From NCBI GenBank assembly GCA_021299385.1, contig JAJTGZ010000019.1:1-64000 (forward strand): 64,000 bases of DNA. Reading direction: 5' to 3'. The notes under the pieces are model-generated. The model searched no databases and was not told the origin of the DNA. It saw only the letters and a list, made by a program, of their open reading frames with translations. This DNA is from Phycisphaeraceae bacterium. GTDB lineage: Bacteria; Planctomycetota; Phycisphaerae; Phycisphaerales; UBA1924. This document shows, in pieces, positions 34,971 through 42,097 of this stretch. Each line of letters begins with the position of its first letter. Position 1 is the stretch's first letter. The position numbers were made by a program, and so were the translations under genes.

Positions 34971-35315
34971 TTAGGTTTGTGGGGTTTGGGGTTGGATGTT
35001 TTTCCAGGCTTTGTCCAGGAGGGCGTTGACGAAGGCGGGGCTTTTGTCGGTGCTGAACTCTTGGGCGAGGCCGACGGCGTCGTTGATGATGCGGGTCATC
35101 ATGGCGTCGGCGGCCTTGCGGTCGACGAAGGCGGCGATGGCGAGCTTGAAGGCCGAGTCGATGCGGGCGGCGGTCATGCCGCTCTCTTGGCCGAGGGTGT
35201 GCTGGAGGCCTGTTACGTCGCTGCCCTCGTGGATATCGAGTTGGAAGAGTGCCTGGAAGGCGAGCCGTCGGATTTCGCGGGGGGTGGGTGTGGAGGTGGT
35301 GGCTGGGTCGGTCAT
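34971..35315 (-). CDS. nusB: Transcription antitermination factor NusB
   Basis: 114 residues, a little short. NusB binds boxA RNA with NusE (S10) in rRNA antitermination. Family features: PREIRRLAFQALFQLDIHEG at the N-terminus, and the C-terminal helices IINDAVGLAQEFSTDKSPAFVNALLDKAWK. The C-terminus beyond AWK (NIQPQTPQT) differs from that encoded by the detached copy at 32661-32769 (SIHPT), so the last nine residues probably came with the inserted DNA. Start overlaps the stop of ribH by 4 bp, the common ribH-nusB pairing. Confidence 0.93.
   Translation of the reverse strand: MTDPATTSTPTPREIRRLAFQALFQLDIHEGSDVTGLQHTLGQESGMTAARIDSAFKLAIAAFVDRKAADAMMTRIINDAVGLAQEFSTDKSPAFVNALLDKAWKNIQPQTPQT
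35001..35091 (-). repeat. Right copy of the 91-bp nusB-derived direct repeat (within nusB)
   Basis: Identical over all 91 bases to 32679-32769. Similarity ends abruptly on both sides, at the bases after GTTGATGATG and before TTTCCAGG. Confidence 0.95.
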
Positions 35316-35872
35316 TTGCCGGTCTTTGTGCGTGCTGTGCGTTTGGTTTTTTGGGCGAGTTTGTCTGGTCGTGGGGTGTGTGTGATGGTGTGTGTTGCGG
35401 GGTGTGTTTGTTTCATGGCGCCGAGGCCGGCGAGGGTGACGAGGGTCATGAGGAGGGCCTCCATGGCCTCGCTGCCTTTGTTGCCGAGTTTGCCGCCTGC
35501 GCGTGCGCGGGCCTGGTTGTTGTTGTTGACGGTCAGGACGCCGAGGGTGATGGGGGTTTGGTGCTTGAGGGAGCAGTTGACCAAGCCGTGTGCGACGGCG
35601 TGGGCGAGGACCTCGTCGTGGCGTGTTTGGCCTTTGACGATGCAGCCGAGGCAGACGACGCCGGCGTATCGGTTGCTGGCGGCGGCGGCGTCGGCGATGG
35701 TTACGAGCTCGAAGGTGCCGGGGGCGTCGAGGACGTCGAGGTGTACGCGGTCGCCGCCGGCGGCGAGATACTCCTCGATTGCGCCGGCCAGGAGTGCGTC
35801 GGTGATCGTGGCGTTGTACCGGCTGACGACGACGGCGACGGGGGGGAGGATGATGGTGGAGTGATTGGGCAC
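35312..35872 (-). CDS. ribH: 6,7-dimethyl-8-ribityllumazine synthase
   Basis: 186 residues from GTG at 35872. Condenses a ribitylaminouracil with dihydroxybutanone phosphate, the penultimate step of riboflavin synthesis. Substrate-binding segments are intact: VAVVVSRYN, DAPGTFELV, the catalytic-histidine stretch GCIVKGQTRHDEVLA, and PITLGVLT. An approximately 30-residue Thr/Lys-rich basic tail (ending KLAQKTKRTARTKTGK) is added to the core. The reading frame continues upstream to 36091, but that part lies over yidC and is not used. Overlaps nusB by 4 bp. Confidence 0.94.
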   Translation of the reverse strand: MPNHSTIILPPVAVVVSRYNATITDALLAGAIEEYLAAGGDRVHLDVLDAPGTFELVTIADAAAASNRYAGVVCLGCIVKGQTRHDEVLAHAVAHGLVNCSLKHQTPITLGVLTVNNNNQARARAGGKLGNKGSEAMEALLMTLVTLAGLGAMKQTHPATHTITHTPRPDKLAQKTKRTARTKTGK

Positions 35873-35885
35873 GGGGGGATGGTAC

Positions 35886-35927
35886 ACCCCTGCCCCTGCT
35901 CGCCAGAATGTTCTGGGGGAGGGGGTC
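35886..35927 (-). repeat. R1 variant with an extended hairpin, copy 5
   Basis: Directly follows the TAA of yidC on the minus strand: GACCCCCTCCCCC, then the palindrome CCAGAACATTCTGG, then CGAGCAGGGGCAGGGGTG. The usual G-rich hairpin arm is replaced, leaving only two of the four G runs. Confidence 0.75.
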
Positions 35928-38186
35928 TTACTTGCCGCCTCGGGCGCGTTGTTGTTGGTTGCGGATGTTCTCGGCGTGCTGGGTGGCTGAGAGGAGGCGT
36001 TGCTGCATGCGGGCCATGATGCCTGTTTTTTCTTTGGCCAGGTGGGGGTTGCGTTTGAGCTCTTCCTCGAAGGCTTTTTCTTTTTCCTCAAACTTCTTGC
36101 GGATGTGCTTGCTCTCGAGGATGCCCAGTGCGCTGTTGGTGATGAAGTAGAGGGCGAGTGCGGAGGGTGCGTTGTACATCATGAGGGGGAAGAGGACGAC
36201 CATCATGACCTTGATGATCTTTTGCTGGCTTTGCATCTCGGGGCTGAGTGGGGTGGCGCTGGGTGGGGTGAGGTATTTTTGCTGGATGAAGAAGACGACG
36301 CCGAGGATGAAGGGGAGGATGTTGATGGAGTCGATGTGGCCCATGAGGGGGACGGTGAAGCCGGTCCAGGTGGGGCTCCAGATGAAGCGGTCTGGCTCGG
36401 CGAGGTCGGCCAGGAAGCTCCAGGAGCCGCCGGAGGCGTGCTGGAAGAGGCCGTAGAAGGCAGGCTGGTGTCGGAGGTCGAAGTTGAAGAAGATCATGGC
36501 GTAGAGGGCGATCCAGATGGGCATCTGTAGGAACATGGGGATGCACCCGAGCGCGCCGGCGTAGTTGACGTTCTGCTCTTTCATGAGCGAGGCGGTCTCT
36601 TCGCGTAGTTTTTTGGGGTCGTCTTTGTATTTTTCTTGGAGGGCCTTTTGCATCGGGGCGAGTTTCTGCATCTGCTTGCCGAAGCGGTTGAGGCTCATCT
36701 GGCTCCACTTGGTGATCGGGTGCAAGAGCGTGCGGACGCAGACGACCAGGAGGATGATGGCCAAGGCCCAGTCGCGGGTGATGTAGTCGTGGAGCGTGGC
36801 GAGGAACCAGCGGAGGAAGGATGCGACGGGCTGGAAGGTGCAAAAGGCGCAGGGGCCGCCGAAGGTGTAGATCTCTTGATCGGTCAGGCCGATGGCCTTG
36901 GCCTGCGGGTCGTTCTGCAGGAGACTCCGGCTGACGGGGCCGGCGAAGATGCCCGTCGAGAAGTTAGCCGACTTGCCCGGCGCGATGGTGGCGGGCTGGC
37001 TGGTCAGTCGGAGTGCGGCGACGGCGTTGGCCTGGATTTGGGCGAGGTCTGCGCCGCCGCGGGGGAGGACGACGCGGTCGACGGCGGCGGCGATTTTGAG
37101 GCGGATGTCGGGGACGTTGCCGGGGATATCGGCGCGTGCGGGGGAGGTGCCCGGGAGGGCGTGGAGGGTTACGGCGAAGTAGCGGTTTTGTGCGCCGACC
37201 CAGGCGAGGGATTGCGTTGCGCCTTCGGGGGTTGCCGGGGGGAAGAGGAGGAGGTCGGGCCAGACGGGGCCGTTTTGCCAGTTGGGTTTGGTGATGAGGT
37301 CGGCGTGCGGGATGAAGTCGCGGCCGAGGACGGCCTGGCCTGTGGGGTCGGTTGCGGGGCCTGGGATGACGCCCAGGCGTGCGCGGCGGAGGTCGCCGCC
37401 GTAGGTTGCTTTGCCTTTAGGGAGGTCTGTTGGCCCCATCTGGAACCAGCGGACGGTGAGGGGTTGGCTTGTGAGGTTCTCGACGGTTTGTTCGAGGAAG
37501 ATGTGGTAGCCGCCCGCTGGGAGGGTGTAGTGCCTGGTGATGAGGAGTGCGGGTGTGAGGCCATTGAGGATGGTGGCCTGGAACTGGCCTGGGGAGAGTT
37601 GCTTCCAGAGGGTTTGAGATTGGGCGGTGAGGTCCTCGGCGAGGGGGACGACGGTGCCGTCGATCTCGAGGGCGAGCGCGGCCAGGGGGACGAGGGCGCG
37701 TTGGCTGACGAGGTTGCCGGCGGTGTCGAAGAGTTGGTGTTTTTCGGTCTGCTGGATGGTCTCGCGTGGGGAGTCTGTGGCGATGGTGGTGTGGTGGCGG
37801 GCGAGGGTGAGGCTTTCGATGCCTGCGCCGGCGGGGTTGAAGGTGATGAGCATCTGCGCGCCTTGGTCGGGGTCGGGGCGCTGTTGCAGTGAGCCGAGGG
37901 TTTGGAGGTTGGGCTCGAGGGGGTGTATGAGGACGGAGTAGTTGGGCTTGGCGGTGGTGCTGGCCGGGGGCGCGGAGAGGGAGGGGCCTGGGGTTAGGGA
38001 GGGTGTTGGGAGGGTGGCGGGCTGTGCGGGCGCGGCGGCGGGGGTCGCGTTTGCGGTCGCGGCGGGGGTGGTGGGTGTGGGGGGAGTTTGTGCGTTGGCG
38101 GGCAGGAGATAGAGCAGCGCGGCGATGGCGACGACAGCGAACAGGAGCAGGGGTACGACGAGTCGTGCCCGGGATGAACTGGCCAA
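35928..38186 (-). CDS. yidC: Membrane protein insertase YidC
   Basis: 752 residues from TTG at 38186, with AAGGACC just upstream. Inserts and folds inner-membrane proteins. The N-terminal helix (LVVPLLLFAVVAIAALLYLLP) and a Pro/Ala/Thr-rich linker lead to the periplasmic beta domain (about 100-440). The five-helix insertase core follows: RDWALAIILLVVCVRTLLHP, then MQKLAPMQKALQEKYKDDPKK, and GCIPMFLQMPIWIALYAMIF. The arginine of CVRTLLHP is the key residue in the hydrophilic groove. The C-terminal tail is basic (KHIRKKFEEKEKAFEEELKR), as expected for ribosome contact. Downstream lie ribH and nusB in the same direction. Confidence 0.95.
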   Translation of the reverse strand: MASSSRARLVVPLLLFAVVAIAALLYLLPANAQTPPTPTTPAATANATPAAAPAQPATLPTPSLTPGPSLSAPPASTTAKPNYSVLIHPLEPNLQTLGSLQQRPDPDQGAQMLITFNPAGAGIESLTLARHHTTIATDSPRETIQQTEKHQLFDTAGNLVSQRALVPLAALALEIDGTVVPLAEDLTAQSQTLWKQLSPGQFQATILNGLTPALLITRHYTLPAGGYHIFLEQTVENLTSQPLTVRWFQMGPTDLPKGKATYGGDLRRARLGVIPGPATDPTGQAVLGRDFIPHADLITKPNWQNGPVWPDLLLFPPATPEGATQSLAWVGAQNRYFAVTLHALPGTSPARADIPGNVPDIRLKIAAAVDRVVLPRGGADLAQIQANAVAALRLTSQPATIAPGKSANFSTGIFAGPVSRSLLQNDPQAKAIGLTDQEIYTFGGPCAFCTFQPVASFLRWFLATLHDYITRDWALAIILLVVCVRTLLHPITKWSQMSLNRFGKQMQKLAPMQKALQEKYKDDPKKLREETASLMKEQNVNYAGALGCIPMFLQMPIWIALYAMIFFNFDLRHQPAFYGLFQHASGGSWSFLADLAEPDRFIWSPTWTGFTVPLMGHIDSINILPFILGVVFFIQQKYLTPPSATPLSPEMQSQQKIIKVMMVVLFPLMMYNAPSALALYFITNSALGILESKHIRKKFEEKEKAFEEELKRNPHLAKEKTGIMARMQQRLLSATQHAENIRNQQQRARGGK

Positions 38187-38339
38187 GAGGAGGTCCTTCC
38201 GAAAGAGGGATGCCGGGGGTGGTTGCCTTGGTGTCTGGTTGGGGTGTTGGCCCGGCAGGTGGGGAGTTTACGCGTGCTGCGGGGGTAGGGCGTGGGTGGG
38301 TTGGGCAGTGGGTGGGCGTTGGGCTGGCTAGCCTTGGGC

Positions 38340-39575
38340 ATGCTGTGGCAGCCTGCACTTGCCGATGCGTATATCCAGGCGACGCCTGCGGAGTTGAGCG
38401 CCAAGATCACGGCCCGGCGGAAGGAACTGGGCAAGCGGCTGGTGGTCCTTGGGCACCACTATCAGAGCGATGAGGTGATCGCGCACGCGGACTTTACGGG
38501 CGACAGCCTGAAGTTGAGCCAGTTGGCGGCGGCGCAGGTGGTTGATTCTGGGGCGGAGTTTGTGGTCTTTTGCGGGGTGCACTTCATGGCCGAGACGGCC
38601 GACATGCTCACGCCTGAGGGGGTGCGGGTGATCTTGCCGGATATGTCGGCGGGGTGCTCGATGGCGGACATGGCCGACTATGAGGAGGCGGTGCTTGCGT
38701 GGGAGGCGATCACGGCGAGCCTGAAGAACCAGGGTTGGCGCGGGCGGGTGATCCCGGTAACGTACATCAACTCGACGGCGGCGATCAAGGCGTTTGTCGG
38801 CCAGCGTGGCGGGGCGGTGTGCACGAGCAGCAACGCGCAGTTTGTGCTCGAGTGGGCGCTGGCCGGGGGGACGGCGGCGGTGGGCAAGGGGGAGCAGATC
38901 AAGGTGCTCTTCTTGCCCGACCAGCACCTGGGTCGGAACACCTCGGCGAAGTTGGGGATCGATGTTGATAAGGAGGTTGTGCTCTACGACCCGCGGCGCT
39001 CGGCCAAGGGTGAGGCGCTGGGGGGAATGAGCGCCAAGGAGTTGCTCGGGGCCAAGACGATCTTGTGGGCGGGGCACTGCTCGGTGCACAAACTCTTTCG
39101 GCCCGAGCATGTTGAGCAGATACGCCAAGAGGAGCGGTCGCTGGCCAAGGGTGCGCGGACGCGCGTGCTGGTGCACCCTGAGTGCGTCAAGGAGGTGGTG
39201 GACCTGGCGGACCTGGATGGTTCGACAGAGTTCATCATCCAGACGATCAACTCGGCGGAGGTGGGGTCGAGGTGGGCGGTGGGGACGGAGGTGCACCTGG
39301 TCAGCCGGCTGGCGCGGGGGGCGGCCAGGCGTGGGGTGGAGGTGCGGATGCTAAGTGATTGTCAGTGTTTGTGCACGACGATGTACCGGATTGACCAGCC
39401 GCATTTGTTGTGGGTGCTGGACAACCTTGCGCAGGGGAAGGTGGTCAACGAGGTTTCGGTACACACGGAGGCGAAGAGGTGGGCGCTGGTGGCGGTGGAG
39501 CGGATGCTGCGGCTGAGCGCGGGGCGGGGGAAATTGCCAAATGGTCAAATGGCCAAATTGTCGAATGTGGATTGA
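38340..39575 (+). CDS. nadA: Quinolinate synthase A
   Basis: 411 residues from ATG 38340. Condenses iminoaspartate with dihydroxyacetone phosphate to quinolinate for NAD synthesis. Family features: LGHHYQSDEVIAHADFTGDSL, FCGVHFMAETADML, SAGCSMADM, YINSTAAIKA, WAGHCSVH, and HPECVKEV. Cysteines in SAGCSMA, HPECV and SDCQCLCTTMYR would ligate the 4Fe-4S cluster. The last 15 residues (GKLPNGQMAKLSNVD) are encoded by a low-complexity CAAATGGTCAAATGGCC repeat, so the natural C-terminus has been replaced or extended. Divergent from yidC across 153 bp. Confidence 0.94.
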   Translation: MLWQPALADAYIQATPAELSAKITARRKELGKRLVVLGHHYQSDEVIAHADFTGDSLKLSQLAAAQVVDSGAEFVVFCGVHFMAETADMLTPEGVRVILPDMSAGCSMADMADYEEAVLAWEAITASLKNQGWRGRVIPVTYINSTAAIKAFVGQRGGAVCTSSNAQFVLEWALAGGTAAVGKGEQIKVLFLPDQHLGRNTSAKLGIDVDKEVVLYDPRRSAKGEALGGMSAKELLGAKTILWAGHCSVHKLFRPEHVEQIRQEERSLAKGARTRVLVHPECVKEVVDLADLDGSTEFIIQTINSAEVGSRWAVGTEVHLVSRLARGAARRGVEVRMLSDCQCLCTTMYRIDQPHLLWVLDNLAQGKVVNEVSVHTEAKRWALVAVERMLRLSAGRGKLPNGQMAKLSNVD

Positions 39576-39619
39576 TTGTTTGGTCATTTGGCTATTTGGA
39601 AATTTGGAAATTTCACCAA
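39533..39619. repeat. Inverted CAAATGGTCAAATGGCC / GGTCATTTGGC words overlapping the nadA end
   Basis: The left arm (39533-39565) is translated as the tail of NadA. The right arm, TTTGGTCATTTGGCTATTTGG, split around 39581-39601, is its approximate complement and could form a hairpin across the nadA stop. Confidence 0.75.
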
Positions 39620-39654
39620 CCCCACCCCTGCCCCTCCCCTCGGGGGAGGGGTTC
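39620..39654 (-). repeat. R1 repeat, copy 6
   Basis: Full copy in minus orientation, 16 bp past the stop of the minus-strand prepilin gene. Four intact G runs. Confidence 0.9.
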
Positions 39655-39670
39655 TGTGCCGCGAGCGGGT

Positions 39671-40387
39671 TTATTGTTTGAAGAGGTCGGGGCAGAAGTC
39701 GGCCCAGCCTTGCATCTGGTTGCCGTGCCAGGTGGTGAGGGCGGGGTCGTCGCGGTCGAAGCCTGCGGCGTGGCCGTCGAGGAAGCCGAGGTTGGCGAGG
39801 CCGGCGTTGGGGCGGCTCTTGCGGTTGTTGTGCCGGCGGACTTCGCCGGGGTAGAAGACGGCTTGCCAGCGTGCGTCGTCGGGGTCGAAGTTGTCGGTTT
39901 CGCGGATGTTTCCCTCGCCGCCGATGAGGGTGGGCAGTGTGGTGTCGCCGGTGAGGACGAACTGGCTGGCGAAGAAGACGGAGGGGAGGCGTGTGCTGCG
40001 GTAGAACTCGGCGCCAGTGAGGGAGGCGATGAAGCGAGCCTGCATGAAGTAGGCGACCTTGGTTTCGGGGATCATGCGTGAGGGGCACTTGAGGCCTTCG
40101 AGGCTGGAGAGGCCCGGTTCGAGCTGCTCGGCCCAGCCGAGGCCTGGGGTGTCTTCGCCGGTCTCGGGGTTGCCATGGACTTGCCAGGCGGACCAATAGG
40201 GGAGTGTGTCCTTCCAGTCGATGGCGTAGGCGGTGAAGGACTGGTTGAGGGAGCGGACGTTGGCCAGGCACTTGGTGGTGCGGGCGGAGTCGCGCGCGCC
40301 GGCGAGGGCGGGCAGGAGCAGGGACATCAGGACGGAGATGATGCCGATGACGACGAGCAGTTCGATGAGCGTGAAGGCTTTACGCAT
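39671..40387 (-). CDS. Prepilin-type N-methylation protein (type II secretion pseudopilin-like)
   Basis: 238 residues. A type IV pilin-like N-terminus, MRKAFTLIELLVVIGIISV, with glutamate 5 after the expected cleavage at A4/F5-type sites, followed by a single hydrophobic helix to about residue 30. Near the C-terminus the ANLGFLDGHAAGFD segment matches the DGH-containing C-terminal motif of planctomycete prepilin-like proteins. Preceded by AGGAG at good spacing on the minus strand. No assembly ATPase or secretin gene is nearby; planctomycetes carry many orphan genes of this type. Role in pili, secretion or the cell surface is not known. Confidence 0.9.
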   Translation of the reverse strand: MRKAFTLIELLVVIGIISVLMSLLLPALAGARDSARTTKCLANVRSLNQSFTAYAIDWKDTLPYWSAWQVHGNPETGEDTPGLGWAEQLEPGLSSLEGLKCPSRMIPETKVAYFMQARFIASLTGAEFYRSTRLPSVFFASQFVLTGDTTLPTLIGGEGNIRETDNFDPDDARWQAVFYPGEVRRHNNRKSRPNAGLANLGFLDGHAAGFDRDDPALTTWHGNQMQGWADFCPDLFKQ

Positions 40388-40439
40388 GGGAAAGCTCCTG
40401 CAAACATCGGTAGGCTTGGTGCTTTGGGAGCACCTACGC

Positions 40440-41002
40440 AGCGGTGAAAAGTAGTATAGACGCGACAGCCGGGGTGGTTGTTTAGAGGGTGTTTGCGAAA
40501 CCTAAACCCACGGGCTGGAAGCCCGTGGCAGAGGGTTGTGAAATGGCCACTTAGCCCGGTGGGCAGCGGTTTTTCTCACGGATTCAACGGATTCCGCGAC
40601 GCTCAAAGCCCCATTGCACCATGCGTGGCTGCACCCCATCGCCCCAACGGGGCGACGGCCTGTAGCCATGGGTTGCCCCCGCGCTGCGCGGGGGCAACCC
40701 GTGGAAAGGTGCGTCTTCTTCTGCAGCTGCCCCGGCGGGGCAGAGGAAGCAAATACGGCGAGATTCCGATAGGTCTTGGGATTCCTTCGCCCCGCCGGGG
40801 CGAGGAGAAAGTAGAGAGGGGGAGACTCTGTCCACGGGTTGCGCGAGGCCCAGGGCGGCCTCGCTCCACCCGTGGCTACACCCCGTCGCCCCATTGGGGC
40901 GGGGACAGCCGTGGTGCATTTCCGCTTACTTCTAAGAGGCTGTTTCAGAAATCCAAAGCCACGGGCTGGAAGCCCGTGGCAGAGGGTTGTGAAATGGCCA
41001 CT
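40440..41002. repeat. Repeat cluster: GC palindromes and an exact 44-bp duplication
   Basis: About 560 bp with no convincing gene. The 44 bases beginning CCACGGGCTGGAAGCCCGTG occur exactly at 40508-40551 and 40959-41002; the first 20 form a hairpin. Between them lie further palindromes (e.g. TTGCCCCCGCGC-TGCGCGGGGGCAA near 40672-40698) and a relative of the repeat at 26-92 (at 40831-40902). Several overlapping reading frames run through it on both strands, but none has family character or a ribosome-binding site. Confidence 0.85.
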
Positions 41003-41026
41003 GGGTGCGGGGACGGTGGGCGTGTA

Positions 41027-41503
41027 TTACATCTGGACGATCGCGCGTTGGCGTTTGATCTCGGCGGCGGGTGTGAGGGGGCCTTTGTTGATGCCGGGGC
41101 AGGTTGCGCTGGCGCGTGCCCAGGACTGTGGGGTGTGCAGGATGGAGGTCCAGAAGGGCCAGGTTCGGCATTGCTTGGGCCTGTGGTTATAGATGCCGCA
41201 GACGGCCTTGCCGGGGGTGGTTGTGCGGTCGAGGAAGATGCAGTCATAGCCCCGTGGGCCGGCGCGTTCGGTCAGCGACCGGCCCTCTGGGAGGGTGTGT
41301 GTGTAGTGCTCGATGAAGGCCTGGATCGACAGGCCCAGGTGCGTGGCGAGGGTGGCGGCCTCATCGTCGTCAACGAGGACGAAGCCTGGGGGGCCGGAGC
41401 AGCAGTTGCCGCATTGTGTGCAGGAGAAGCGCAGGCCCTGGCCTTGCTCGGGGGAAGTGGGTGCCTCGAACCATTCGAGTTGTGGCAGGGGGTGGTCGGG
41501 CAT
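41027..41503 (-). CDS. YkgJ-family cysteine-cluster protein
   Basis: 158 residues. The canonical pattern FSCTQCGNCCSGPPGFVLV near the N-terminus (about residues 28-46) is followed by YDCIFLD, AVCGIYNHRPKQCRTWPFW and ATCPGI, a textbook CxxCxxxC plus distal cysteines arrangement thought to bind zinc or iron-sulfur. Cytoplasmic, no signal peptide. ATG start at 41503; the stop lies 24 bp from the repeat cluster. The protein at 1347-1823 is a distant relative. Confidence 0.88.
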   Translation of the reverse strand: MPDHPLPQLEWFEAPTSPEQGQGLRFSCTQCGNCCSGPPGFVLVDDDEAATLATHLGLSIQAFIEHYTHTLPEGRSLTERAGPRGYDCIFLDRTTTPGKAVCGIYNHRPKQCRTWPFWTSILHTPQSWARASATCPGINKGPLTPAAEIKRQRAIVQM

Positions 41504-41629
41504 AAGTCCGGGGTGGGCTAGGGTGCAGGCAGGGGGAGTAGCGAATTAATCAGGGTATTGCCAAAGTCGCCCGCTGGGGGTATGGTGGAGGACCACAGAC
41601 CGGTTTCACCCCCACACAGGAGCGTACAG

Positions 41630-42085
41630 ATGGCAAAGAAGTCGAGCAAAGCGGCAAAGAAGAGTGTCAAGAAGGCGCCGGCCAAGAAGAAGGCCATCAA
41701 GAAGCCGGCAAAGGTCAGCACGGGCAAGGGCGCGTCGCCGGCGGAGATTGGGGGGAAGCTGGTTTCGCTCTTTAACCAGGGGAAGGCCGACGAGTGGATT
41801 AAGTCGGCGTGGGACAAGAAGGTGCGTTCGATCGAGGGGGACGGGATGCAGCACGTGGGGCCCAAGGCGGTGCTAGAGAAGTGGGCGTGGTGGATGAGCA
41901 AGACGGAGGTACTCGGGTGCACGGCGGAGGGGCCGTATGTTGGGGCGACGGGCTTTGCCGTCAAGTATGCGCTGCACTGCAAGGACCGGGCATCGGGCAA
42001 AGAAACCCGCGAGACCGAGGTCGGCGTCTACACGATCAAGAACGGGAAGATCGTCCAGGAAGAGTTTATGTACGCGCATTCGTGA
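41630..42085 (+). CDS. SnoaL/NTF2-like protein with a lysine-rich histone-tail-like N-terminus
   Basis: 151 residues from ATG 41630, with AGGAG 7 bp upstream. The first 35 residues are nearly all Lys, Ala, Ser and Pro (starting MAKKSSKAAKKSVKKAPAKK), as in histone H1 tails. The rest is an NTF2/SnoaL-like domain: FNQGKADEWIKSAWDKKVRS, GPKAVLEKWAWWMSK, and the closing strands VGVYTIKNGKIVQEEFMY. The tail should bind nucleic acid or another acidic partner; the domain's ligand or activity is unknown. Divergent from the cysteine-cluster gene; convergent with the glycosyltransferase gene. Confidence 0.8.
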   Translation: MAKKSSKAAKKSVKKAPAKKKAIKKPAKVSTGKGASPAEIGGKLVSLFNQGKADEWIKSAWDKKVRSIEGDGMQHVGPKAVLEKWAWWMSKTEVLGCTAEGPYVGATGFAVKYALHCKDRASGKETRETEVGVYTIKNGKIVQEEFMYAHS

Positions 42086-42097
42086 TCGGGCCGGGGC

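Larger units (their letters stand above)
32679..35000. mobile_element. Inferred 2.3-kb insertion at the 3' end of nusB
   Basis: A 91-bp piece of nusB brackets 2.2 kb of DNA with two plus-strand genes, opposite in direction to nusB. GC is visibly lower: about 53% in 33901-33960 against about 70% in 36961-37020. A full nusB is kept on the right. This is what site-specific integration at a gene 3' end, or single-crossover integration of a circle carrying a nusB fragment, would leave. No integrase, transposase or inverted terminal repeats are visible, so it is at best a non-autonomous or decayed element. The 34722-34970 stretch holds only a terminator. Confidence 0.6.

Noticed and set aside
32679-35091. 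Classical transposon or IS element at nusB
   Set aside because: There are no terminal inverted repeats, no transposase and the duplicated 91 bp is far too long for a target-site duplication of an IS; it is gene sequence.
35873-36091. Longer RibH with an N-terminal Lys/Ser/Thr-rich extension to 36091
   Set aside because: It overlaps the yidC C-terminus on the same strand by about 160 bases. The conserved RibH core begins just after the GTG at 35872.
40478-41521. A 347-codon plus-strand frame in the repeat cluster
   Set aside because: It runs through the repeats and then antisense to the YkgJ-family gene, with no ribosome-binding site or domain. Overlapping frames on the other strand are equally open.
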